Assembly (NCBI RefSeq): GCF_003056345.1
Contig: NZ_PYWB01000003.1
Location: forward strand, 248,001 to 312,000
Direction: 5' to 3'
DNA length: 64,000 nt
From: Devosia submarina
GTDB lineage: Bacteria > Pseudomonadota > Alphaproteobacteria > Rhizobiales > Devosiaceae
Position numbers and translations under genes: made by a program. Position 1 is the stretch's first letter. The number at the start of each line of letters is the position of its first letter. Below are positions 1-8,780 of the stretch, piece after piece. The notes beneath the pieces are model-generated. The model saw only the letters and a program-made list of their open reading frames with translations, was not told the origin of the DNA and made no database searches.

Positions 1-797
1 AACTGGAGGGTAATGCGGCACGGGCGGCCCATTTCATGGCCTTGGCGGAGCACATAATCGGCTTGGTCAGTCGAGAGAGCTTCTTCGGCAAGGAGTCCGA
101 TCAGCGCGGCGGCGGCTGAACCTGTGCCAGGGTCCTCCCCAAGGTTCATCCCGAACATGCGCGCAGCAATGTCGTTATTGGGCTCTTCGGGCGTGAGCGT
201 AAAGATATAGGCCGAGTTATGATCGTGGTGAAAAACCTTGTTGAACAAGGCGGAATTGACCTGCACCCGGCGCAATACCTCCGCATTGCGAACAGGCACA
301 AGGTGAAAGGTCACGCCGGCGGAAAACACAGCGGGCTTGTAGACATCGCAGCCGATATCTTCCACCTCGATGCCCAGCGCCTGGGCTATGCCCAGCTTGT
401 CGCTAAGATCAGCGACACGGGACGGTAGGCGCGGCAAGGCGAAGCGGGCTTCGCCGGAGCATCTGTCGGTTTTCTCGAAGAGCGCGGTGATAAGCCCCAC
501 TTTTTCCTCAAGCCGAACGGCGCTCACCTTGTTCTGCAGCCCCAGGGCAACGGCCGCACCAATGGTTGGGTGCCCTGCAAATGGCAATTCGGTATAGGGG
601 GTAAAGATGCGCACCTCTGCCGTGTTGCGATCGGCCTTGGGCTTGAGGATGAACACGGTTTCGCTCAGATTGAATTCGCGCGCGATAGCCTGCATCTCAT
701 CATCGAGCAGCCCATCGGCCTTGGGCACAACGGCCAGCTGGTTGCCCTTGAGCGGCTCGCGGGTGAAAACGTCCATCAGCAGATAGTCGAGCTTCAT
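1..797 (-). CDS. PhzF-family isomerase, C-terminus cut by window edge
   Basis: The frame opens at an ATG at 797 and runs off the left edge after about 265 codons. It reads MKLDYLLMDVFTREPLKGNQ, then a EFNLSET motif holding the acidic residue used for catalysis in PhzF, then FAGHPTIG and near the edge EDPGTGSAAAAL and EMGRPCRI. These are the classic signatures of the PhzF/diaminopimelate-epimerase fold, usually 270-300 residues, so only a short tail is missing. Family members isomerise small carboxylated substrates; the substrate here cannot be told. The ATG overlaps the stop of the upstream UPF0303 gene (ATGA), so translation is probably coupled. Family assignment is firm; phenazine synthesis is not implied. 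Confidence 0.88.
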   Translation of the reverse strand, partial: MKLDYLLMDVFTREPLKGNQLAVVPKADGLLDDEMQAIAREFNLSETVFILKPKADRNTAEVRIFTPYTELPFAGHPTIGAAVALGLQNKVSAVRLEEKVGLITALFEKTDRCSGEARFALPRLPSRVADLSDKLGIAQALGIEVEDIGCDVYKPAVFSAGVTFHLVPVRNAEVLRRVQVNSALFNKVFHHDHNSAYIFTLTPEEPNNDIAARMFGMNLGEDPGTGSAAAALIGLLAEEALSTDQADYVLRQGHEMGRPCRITLQ

Positions 798-1294
798 GGC
801 GTTGCCTCGGCTGGAAGTGCAAAGTCTTCGGGTACGAAGCCGAGGTGAACGGCCAGGGCGGCAACGGCAACACCATGATCAGCGCGCCCGGGAAGCCCGG
901 ATATGGTAAGGCAACCGATAATCCCCGCGCCCTTGACGCGAATGGGAAAGCCACCGCCTGCAATGACGTAGTCAGCCGGATCAGCGCCCGATTGTGGCGA
1001 GAACGGCACCTCGCCGCGCTCCAGCACCATGCGATAGCTGGCGCGGCCAAAGCGGCGCACCGTATTGATCTTGCGGCGCACCCACTCGCTGTTATCCGCA
1101 TTCGTGCCGGCGGTGGCAGCAAAAAACAGCTGCCGGTCCCAGGTGCGAACATCGACCACAAGGCTCAGACCTTCGGCGAGCGCCCGAGCGCGGACGGCGC
1201 TGCCCAGCTCGAAAGCAACATCTTCGTCGAACAGGGGAAGCACCAGCGCCTGCTCCTGGTGTTTCACCAGTGCGATATCGTCACTAACAGCCAT
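794..1294 (-). CDS. UPF0303 / heme-degrading-domain (HbpS-like, DUF336) protein
   Basis: A 166-residue cytoplasmic protein starting MAVSDDIALVKHQEQ. The order of blocks (a long N-terminal helix, FDEDVAFELG, the segment with LSLVVDVRTWDRQLFFAATAGT, a central NSEWVRRKINTVRRFG, and the C-terminal DYVIAGGGFPIRVKGAGIIG plus SGLPGRADHGVAVAAL) matches the UPF0303 branch of the heme-degrading/DUF336 family. Its biochemical role is unknown. I chose the ATG at 1294, which follows a GAGG, over a start 30 bases further upstream that would overlap the preceding gene. It lies 5 bases after the GFA gene stop and overlaps the PhzF start by four bases, so the three genes look like one operon. Confidence 0.85.
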   Translation of the reverse strand: MAVSDDIALVKHQEQALVLPLFDEDVAFELGSAVRARALAEGLSLVVDVRTWDRQLFFAATAGTNADNSEWVRRKINTVRRFGRASYRMVLERGEVPFSPQSGADPADYVIAGGGFPIRVKGAGIIGCLTISGLPGRADHGVAVAALAVHLGFVPEDFALPAEATP

Positions 1295-1299
1295 GATCC

Positions 1300-1764
1300 T
1301 CAATCCTGATGGGAACGTGCCCACGCCTTGTATAAGGGAGTGCGATCCGCGGCGCCCTTGGTGAAGTTGACAAGGTCAACGTCCATCTCGACCCAGGACG
1401 CCTTGCTATCTGTCCAGATATTGCCGACCGGGGCGGCCCAGTCGAGATCGTCCAGTGTTCCGGCGCGAACGATCTTGATGCCAGGGGCAGGCGGGTCGTT
1501 CCAGATCCAGTTGCGGCAATGTGCACAAAAGTTCATGCGGATGAAATTGCCACTGTCGGCAAGACGATCATAGTGCACGGTGTGCCCGCTGATGCGTTCG
1601 AAACTGTGATCCGCAACAACCATGGACATGGACCAACCCGCACCCGAATAGCGCTGACAATCCTTGCAATGACAATTGTAGACGCTGAGCGGGCTGTGCA
1701 TCAGCCGATAGCGAACAGCGCCACATTGGCAGCCGCCCTCAACGGGAAAATCAGGCAAGCTCAT
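1300..1764 (-). CDS. GFA-family zinc-binding protein (glutathione-dependent formaldehyde-activating/CENP-V fold)
   Basis: A 154-residue protein with the paired cysteine motifs of the GFA fold: EGGCQCGAVRY near residue 10, YNCHCKDCQRYSGAG near 30-43, and FCAHCRNW near 80. These cysteines form the structural and catalytic zinc sites in the family. The length is typical. Glutathione-formaldehyde adduct formation has been proposed for some members, but most are uncharacterised, so I do not assign a substrate. It is the first gene of the minus-strand trio GFA-UPF0303-PhzF. Confidence 0.88.
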   Translation of the reverse strand: MSLPDFPVEGGCQCGAVRYRLMHSPLSVYNCHCKDCQRYSGAGWSMSMVVADHSFERISGHTVHYDRLADSGNFIRMNFCAHCRNWIWNDPPAPGIKIVRAGTLDDLDWAAPVGNIWTDSKASWVEMDVDLVNFTKGAADRTPLYKAWARSHQD

Positions 1765-1823
1765 CGCACCCCCCTCGCGACTCGAACAACATTTCCGCCG
1801 TGCTTGTAGCGCAGCTTGGCCCT

Positions 1824-1852
1824 AAACAAACAGGGGCCCCGAAGGACCCCTG
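1824..1852 (-). terminator. Rho-independent terminator of ilvC
   Basis: On the minus strand, just after the ilvC stop, CAGGGGTCC and GGGGCCCCTG pair (with a wobble) around a TTC loop and are followed by TTTGTTTA. The position 20 bases beyond the stop fits termination of ilvC. Confidence 0.75.
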
Positions 1853-1871
1853 CTCTATTCTGCCAATGGCT

Positions 1872-3580
<1,709 letters not shown>

Positions 3581-3605
3581 ACGCTTCCTGATGCGTCAGC
3601 GGCAG

Positions 3606-3623
3606 CCGTACCGTACGGTACGG
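3606..3623. promoter_or_regulatory. Perfect 18-bp palindrome, candidate TetR operator
   Basis: CCGTACCGTACGGTACGG reads identically on both strands. It lies 26 bases upstream of the TetR regulator start codon and about 140 bases beyond the catalase stop. Size, symmetry and position are what is expected of a TetR-family operator; that the neighbouring regulator binds it is inference. Confidence 0.65.
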
Positions 3624-3670
3624 TTCCAAGCAAGCCTAATTTATCAAGCGTGGCACATTGCTGGTGAGGA

Positions 3671-3696
3671 GCAGAAGCGCCTTGTGGCGCTTCTGC
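3671..3696 (-). terminator. Perfect 11-bp hairpin downstream of catalase
   Basis: GCAGAAGCGCC and its exact complement flank a four-base loop, about 66 bases beyond the catalase stop. There is no T-run after it on either strand, so it may be a 3'-end stabilising or Rho-assisted structure and not a classic intrinsic terminator. Confidence 0.4.
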
Positions 3697-3762
3697 ATGT
3701 TCAGGTGAAGATGGGTGAACCTTGACTATCTCAGCTCGCCTACATCCACCCTTGGTCCTGGG

Positions 3763-5472
3763 CTATTCGGCCGCCTTAGCGTTGGCTTCACCCATCGGCA
3801 GCTTGCCGCCCAAAATCTCTTCGGCGGAAGCCTTGTGGTTCTTGACCGAGCTGGTCCACTGCCCCCAGACAGAGGGGTCGATTTTGTCGCCGTTTCGGCC
3901 AAGGTTTTGCAGACGCCGCTGGTCTTCGTCGGTGAGGACCTGCTTGGGCAGGGGCGGCAGGTGCTTGACCTGATCAGCGGTGATGCCCAGCATCTGACCC
4001 ACGCGATTGCCGTAGTCATCATGCACCAGCAGGAAGTGCCAAAGCATACGCTCCTGGATGTCCCGTTCGCAATCGGCCAACAGCGTGCCCATGTTGAGCA
4101 CGAGGTCGTCGCGCTCCCAATCCATCATGGTGCAATATCGGCCACGAGCCTGGACATAGTCATTGCGGCGCTCGATGACGCTGCGCGTCAGCCGGCCATG
4201 AATTTCCGGCGCGTTCTGGGGCTCCTCGCGCTGAGCCTCATGCAAGCCATTGTGGATCGACGGCTCGAAATTGACATGCGGGTTCTGCCCGGGCGCCAAA
4301 TCGCGGCCATACGACATCTGACCACCGTTCAAATTGGTGGCCACTTTGGCGTTTTTGGCCTGGTTGACCGGCAATTGTAGGTAGTTGGTGCCGACGCGAT
4401 AGCGCTGGGTGTCCGAATAGGAGAAGGTACGGCCGACCAGCATCTTGTCGTCGGAGAAATCCAGGCCATCCACCAGAACGCCAGTGCCCATGGCGATCTG
4501 CTCGTTCTCGTTGAAATGGTCCTGCACATTGCGGTTTAGCGTCATGACGCCGATATGGCGCAGCGGGAAATCCTTTTCCGGCCAGATCTTGGTGTCGTCC
4601 AGCGGATCCCAATCGAGTTCAGGATGCTCGTGGTCCTCCATGATCTGCACGAACATATCCCATTGTGGATATTCCCCACGCTCAATGGCCTCGTAGAGGT
4701 CCTTGGAGGCGGTGCCCAGATCTTGTCCCTGCACCTTGCCGGCTTCTTCGGCCGTGAGGCTCGCAAGGCCACAGCGCGGATGGAAATGGTACTTCACCAG
4801 AACCGTGCCACCTTCGGCATTGACCATTTTGTAGGTGTTGACGCCGAAGCCTTCCATGTGGCGGTAGCTCGCCGGAATGCCGCGCGGGCTGAACAGATGA
4901 GTCAGCATGTGCATCGACTCGGGCGTCTGGCTCATGAAGTCGAAAATGCGGTTTGGCTCCTGCCGGAAAGTCACCGGATCTGGCTTAAGCGAATGGATGA
5001 CGTCGGGGAACTTGATGGCGTCCCGAATGAAGAAGATCGCGAGATTGTTTCCCACGAGGTCCCAATTGCCGTCCTCGGTATAGAACTTGACGGCAAAGCC
5101 GCGTGGATCGCGCGCGACTTCGGAGGAATCGCGGCCGCCAATCACGGTTGAAAATCGGATCGCCAGCGGCGTCTTCTTGCCAGGCTGCTGGAACAGCTTG
5201 GCACGGGTGTATTTCGATGCGGGTTCGTCGCCGATCTTGCCGGTCGCCTCGAACTCGCCATAGCACACGAAACCGCGGGCATGCACGACGCGCTCGGGGA
5301 TGCGCTCGCGGTCAAAATGGGTGATCTTTTCGAGAAATTGGTAGTTCTCGAGCGTTGCCGGCCCACGGCTGCCCACCGTTCGCTGGGACTGATTGTTGGT
5401 GATGGGATGCCCCTGCCGATTTGTGAGGGTGCGATCCGAGGAGCTGGTTGCGTCCTTGTTCTTGTCAGCCAC
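3763..5472 (-). CDS. Catalase (heme, KatA/KatE-like monofunctional)
   Basis: Dismutates hydrogen peroxide. Counting from the start chosen here, the distal-pocket histidine is in RVVHARG (H64), RFSTV and [18 protein letters not shown] follow, and the proximal heme tyrosine lies in [10 protein letters not shown] (about Y352). At about 569 residues it exceeds the common 480-510-residue small catalases by a long C-terminal segment that has none of the flavodoxin-like domain of the very large ones. The start is a GTG at 5472 (VADKNKD) preceded by AAGGAG at six bases; an in-frame ATG at 5523 has no comparable ribosome site. The upstream region has no OxyR site I can recognise. Single-gene unit on the minus strand. 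Confidence 0.93.
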   Translation of the reverse strand: MADKNKDATSSSDRTLTNRQGHPITNNQSQRTVGSRGPATLENYQFLEKITHFDRERIPERVVHARGFVCYGEFEATGKIGDEPASKYTRAKLFQQPGKKTPLAIRFSTVIGGRDSSEVARDPRGFAVKFYTEDGNWDLVGNNLAIFFIRDAIKFPDVIHSLKPDPVTFRQEPNRIFDFMSQTPESMHMLTHLFSPRGIPASYRHMEGFGVNTYKMVNAEGGTVLVKYHFHPRCGLASLTAEEAGKVQGQDLGTASKDLYEAIERGEYPQWDMFVQIMEDHEHPELDWDPLDDTKIWPEKDFPLRHIGVMTLNRNVQDHFNENEQIAMGTGVLVDGLDFSDDKMLVGRTFSYSDTQRYRVGTNYLQLPVNQAKNAKVATNLNGGQMSYGRDLAPGQNPHVNFEPSIHNGLHEAQREEPQNAPEIHGRLTRSVIERRNDYVQARGRYCTMMDWERDDLVLNMGTLLADCERDIQERMLWHFLLVHDDYGNRVGQMLGITADQVKHLPPLPKQVLTDEDQRRLQNLGRNGDKIDPSVWGQWTSSVKNHKASAEEILGGKLPMGEANAKAAE

Positions 5473-5606
5473 GTCATTCTCCTTGAAGCTTGTTGGTGCC
5501 TGAGCGAAATCCTGCAGCTGCATAGCCGCGTTTTCGAGCGGATCAGTGCAGGTCGTCTGTCGGTGCTAACGCAGCACCGGGTGCCGAGGCCAGTGTTAAA
5601 CCCCTA

Positions 5607-5912
5607 TCACATTTGATCAAGAGCGGCGCCGATGTCGCGCTCAAGCAGGTCCAGTTCATTGAGGGCGATCTCTATGCCGCGCGCCAGATCATCGGATCGA
5701 ACAGGCGCAGAGGCAGAGGCGTCGGCTAGGGCTTTCCGTTCCAACCTGATAGCCTCCAGCGTCCGTTCAGCAGCGGCTATCTGGTCGGTGTCATGGGTGC
5801 CAATTTGGCGTGCCTCGCTGCCCGTGCCGACGAAATGAGCGGCATCGGCGGACCATGTGCCGATGGACTGCCGCACGAGTTCAAACTGCATCTTGAGATC
5901 ATCTTCCGTCAT
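5607..5912 (-). CDS. Small uncharacterised helical protein
   Basis: A 101-residue protein starting MTEDDLKMQFELVRQ, with an ATG preceded by GGGGAG at five bases. It looks mostly alpha-helical and acidic, with heptad-like leucines near the C-terminus (IEIALNELDLLERDIGAAL). No signal peptide or membrane segment, and no family I recognise. The frame continues upstream to 6023 but the ribosome site marks 5912. It is divergent from the AlkB-type gene at 6028, with a shared 115-base intergenic region. Confidence 0.6.
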   Translation of the reverse strand: MTEDDLKMQFELVRQSIGTWSADAAHFVGTGSEARQIGTHDTDQIAAAERTLEAIRLERKALADASASAPVRSDDLARGIEIALNELDLLERDIGAALDQM

Positions 5913-6027
5913 GGGCACTCCCCTAAATTGGTCCCTAGGGAACGGCGGTGGGCCGGAAGGGTTCACTCCATGAAGGTTGATGCTGGCGATGTGCGGCTCA
6001 CCGCGGCAGACTTTGATAGGCAAGTCG

Positions 6028-6627
6028 ATGACATTTCAGCCTGACCTGTTTGCAGCGCCCGAACCCTCGCTTCCGGAGGGCTTCCGTTATTCGCGTGAAA
6101 TTATCCCGCCAGCGATGCAGGATGAACTGTTGAGCAAAATTCGGCAGCTGCCTTTCCGCGCCTTCGACTTTCATGGTTTCGAGGGCAAGAGGCGCGTGGT
6201 TTCGTTTGGCTGGCGCTACGACTTTTCCAAGGAAAGCCTGGTTCCGGCAGAGCCGATGCCCAGCTTCTTGCTGCCTGTGCGGGAACTTGCTGCAGCGTTT
6301 GCGGGTATAGCGACCGAGCAGCTACAGCAGGCGCTTGTGACTGAGTATGGTCCGGAAGCACCGATCGGCTGGCACAAGGACAAGTCAGTGTTCGGCACCA
6401 TTGTGGGCGTGTCGCTTCTGTCCGCTTGCAATTTTCGCCTGCGGCGCAAACTCGCAGGCAAATGGGAGCGCGTGTCGGTTAAAGCAGAACCTGGCTCAGT
6501 GTATGTGCTGTCCGGACCTGCGCGCCACGAATGGGAACATTCCATTCCGCCAGTTGAGCAATTGCGGTTCTCCATCACCTTTCGACAACTGCATGGCGAT
6601 GCGCAAAGCTTCTCGAGAAATTCTTGA
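6028..6627 (+). CDS. AlkB-like Fe(II)/2-oxoglutarate-dependent dioxygenase
   Basis: A 199-residue protein of the 2OG-FeII oxygenase superfamily. The iron triad is visible as H116-x-D118 in GWHKDKS and H171 in HEWEHSI, and the 2-oxoglutarate-binding arginines lie in RFSITFR. The spacing and the VGVSLLSACNFRLRR strand are those of bacterial AlkB-type proteins, which repair alkylated bases by oxidative dealkylation; the closest type is the alpha-proteobacterial AlkB2/ALKBH-like group and not classical adaptive-response AlkB. I use the ATG at 6028; earlier in-frame ATGs at 5977 and 5980 would overlap the promoter region of the divergent gene. No Ada gene is nearby. Confidence 0.85.
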   Translation: MTFQPDLFAAPEPSLPEGFRYSREIIPPAMQDELLSKIRQLPFRAFDFHGFEGKRRVVSFGWRYDFSKESLVPAEPMPSFLLPVRELAAAFAGIATEQLQQALVTEYGPEAPIGWHKDKSVFGTIVGVSLLSACNFRLRRKLAGKWERVSVKAEPGSVYVLSGPARHEWEHSIPPVEQLRFSITFRQLHGDAQSFSRNS

Positions 6628-6853
6628 CCCGCCCTAAATGGGTGGGGCGATTTCCCCGCCGAGGGTCTAAGCGACACCTGCCAAGAGTTCGGGGGAAAAA
6701 GCAGCTCGCACCCAGATTGGTGTGGGATTGGCGCAGGTGAACACTTCACGAGTGCTTTGGCCGAATCTAAGCTTCTTCATGGCTCCTGAAGTAGGGCCTG
6801 TATATCGTGGTTTTTTGCTCTTGATAATTGCTGAGGCGAACGCTGTGTCTTTG

Positions 6854-7408
6854 ATGAATTGGGCTCCGGTTCTGTATTCTGCACGCGCAAGCCTTGGACA
6901 TTGGCTGGCTTTGGCCTGCATCGCTCCTGCCCTCCTGTTGATCGCTCCAGCCTTGGGGCAGGATCTGGAGCCACTGCCAGCGCTGGAAGGGCCGCTTATC
7001 CTGACCGTGACCGGCAATATTGCGATCACCAATGGGGACAACGGCTCTGCCTTTGATCGGCAGATGTTTGGCGATCTGGGCACGACGGAGCTCAAGACAA
7101 CCACACCGTGGACGGACGGCGAGCAGGTGTTCAAGGGTGTTTTGGCGAAAACGCTGTTCGACCGCCTCGGCGCCCAAGGCACTATGGTTGTTGCGACTGC
7201 GCTCAACGACTACACCGTTTCCATTCCGATGGATGATTTCCAGAACTATGACGTGCTCCTCGCTACCGAGATGAACGGCGAGGAGATGCGCGTCAGCGAC
7301 AAGGGACCAGTCTGGATCGTGTACCCACGCGATGATCATCCAGAACTGCAGGAGCGTCGCATCAGCGAGCGATGGGTTTGGCAGCTCAAGGCTTTAGAAG
7401 TTCAATGA
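6854..7408 (+). CDS. Periplasmic molybdopterin-fold (sulfite-oxidase-like) protein, probable sensor accessory
   Basis: The start at 6854 gives a typical signal peptide (MNWAPVLYSARASLGHWLAL to the PALGQ cleavage region) and a mature domain of about 150 residues. ILTVTGNI, the VFKGVLAKTLFDRLG helix, TALNDYTVSIPMDDFQNYDVLLAT, and KGPVWIVYPRD are the pattern of the small oxidoreductase molybdopterin-binding domain. The mature part contains no cysteine at all, so the residue that ligates molybdenum in sulfite-oxidase enzymes is absent. Its stop overlaps the ATG of a membrane histidine kinase (ATGA), so the pair is translationally coupled. I infer a ligand-sensing partner of the kinase, not an enzyme. 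A GTG at 6845 with GAGG eight bases before it is an alternative start. Confidence 0.72.
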   Translation: MNWAPVLYSARASLGHWLALACIAPALLLIAPALGQDLEPLPALEGPLILTVTGNIAITNGDNGSAFDRQMFGDLGTTELKTTTPWTDGEQVFKGVLAKTLFDRLGAQGTMVVATALNDYTVSIPMDDFQNYDVLLATEMNGEEMRVSDKGPVWIVYPRDDHPELQERRISERWVWQLKALEVQ

Positions 7409-8772
7409 ACACCCGGCCGTGGTTGTCGCGGCCGTTTCTTGCCGCTGCCCTTACGCTGACCGTTCTATTTGCCCTGCTCCTGGCGGCTGTCACGCGCTTG
7501 GCGCTCAATGAAAGCCGGCTTAGTGGAGGGCTTTCGGAAGGCGTGATCTGGTTTTCGAGCCAAGGGCAGTATGAAGCCATGCGCCTGGCGGGTACGGCGC
7601 TTCTGTATGAATCCAACCGCGTCCCGCTTGACGAGCTCGTCCTGCGCCTCGACCTGCTAGACAGCCGCGTTGACCTGTTCGAACAGGGTCAGGTTTTTCG
7701 TCGCGCCGAGGCTATGGGCTTTGAAGACGAGGTCGCGACCCTGCGTCCCATGCTGGACAAGCAAAGGGCGGCGCTCGAGACGCTCACACCCGATAACACC
7801 GCCGGGATCACCGAACTTCACGCTACCGCCGAAGCAATCGCGCAAACCATGCGCGATCTGGCCAATGCCGGCATGCTGGATGGTCGCAACCGGCAGGAAA
7901 ACGTCATAGCGCAGCGGAAACAGATCCTGCTTGAGGTGTTAGGCTATCTCGTCGCAACCTTGGTAGCGGGAGTGCTGGTGGCCATCATCGTGGTGCGCGG
8001 ACAGCGCAGCGTCGCCCATGCGGAGGCTGCATTGGAGCACGAGCGGGAGGTCTCGCGGCTGCATCGTGCCTTTACATCCGTCGTCTCGCACCAGTTCCGC
8101 ACGCCGCTCTCGATCATCGATGCCAGCTCACAACGCATGATCCGACGTGGCGTGGCCATGTCAGCCGAAGAAATAACCAATCGGGCGACCAAGATCCGCA
8201 ATGCCTGCCAGCGGCTGACGCGGCTGATGGAAAGCACGCTGAACGCGGCGCGTCTGGAAGATGGCGAAATCGGCTACAATCCCCGCCCCTATGACGTGCA
8301 TCAGCTGATCGCGTCCGTATGCGAGAACCAGCCTGAAGAAGATCAAGGCCGCATCGAGCTGCAGTTGGACGGTCTGCCCGCCTTGGTCAGTGTAGACAAT
8401 ATCCTGCTCGAGCAGGCCTTGCAGAACCTTGTCTCCAACGCGCTGAAATATTCACCCTCAAGTGCGCGCGTTATCGTGCGTGGCGAACGGCGGGGCAATG
8501 AGGTGGCGATCCATGTCCAAGATTTCGGCGTTGGCATTCCAGCCGACGAAATCGGCTTCATCAGCGAACGCTTTTTCCGCGCCCGGAACGCCGAAGGCGT
8601 GCCGGGAACCGGGATCGGGTTGAACTTCGTGTCACAGATCATGGACCTGCATGACGGGCGCCTGGATGTGCGCAGCATTGAAGGCAGGGGTTCAACCTTT
8701 AGCTTGGTTTTGCCCTACCGATCCCCTGAGCCGACCGTCCACGCGGTGCTGGTGGCTTCCCAGGCGCGCTAG
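7405..8772 (+). CDS. Membrane sensor histidine kinase
   Basis: A 455-residue kinase. A first membrane segment lies at about residues 10-30, an extracytoplasmic helical domain at about 35-175, a second membrane segment at about 178-198, then a short coiled coil. The catalytic core has the H box SVVSHQFRTPLS (phospho-acceptor H229), the N box LLEQALQNLVSNALKYSP, G1 DFGVGIP, the F region ERFFRA, and G2 GTGIGLNFV. It is translated from an ATG overlapping the stop of the molybdopterin-fold protein. No response regulator gene follows; the nearest, a receiver-only protein, is 3.2 kb away and divergent from another kinase. Signal and target unknown. Confidence 0.92.
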   Translation: MNTRPWLSRPFLAAALTLTVLFALLLAAVTRLALNESRLSGGLSEGVIWFSSQGQYEAMRLAGTALLYESNRVPLDELVLRLDLLDSRVDLFEQGQVFRRAEAMGFEDEVATLRPMLDKQRAALETLTPDNTAGITELHATAEAIAQTMRDLANAGMLDGRNRQENVIAQRKQILLEVLGYLVATLVAGVLVAIIVVRGQRSVAHAEAALEHEREVSRLHRAFTSVVSHQFRTPLSIIDASSQRMIRRGVAMSAEEITNRATKIRNACQRLTRLMESTLNAARLEDGEIGYNPRPYDVHQLIASVCENQPEEDQGRIELQLDGLPALVSVDNILLEQALQNLVSNALKYSPSSARVIVRGERRGNEVAIHVQDFGVGIPADEIGFISERFFRARNAEGVPGTGIGLNFVSQIMDLHDGRLDVRSIEGRGSTFSLVLPYRSPEPTVHAVLVASQAR

Positions 8773-8780
8773 ACCACTCA

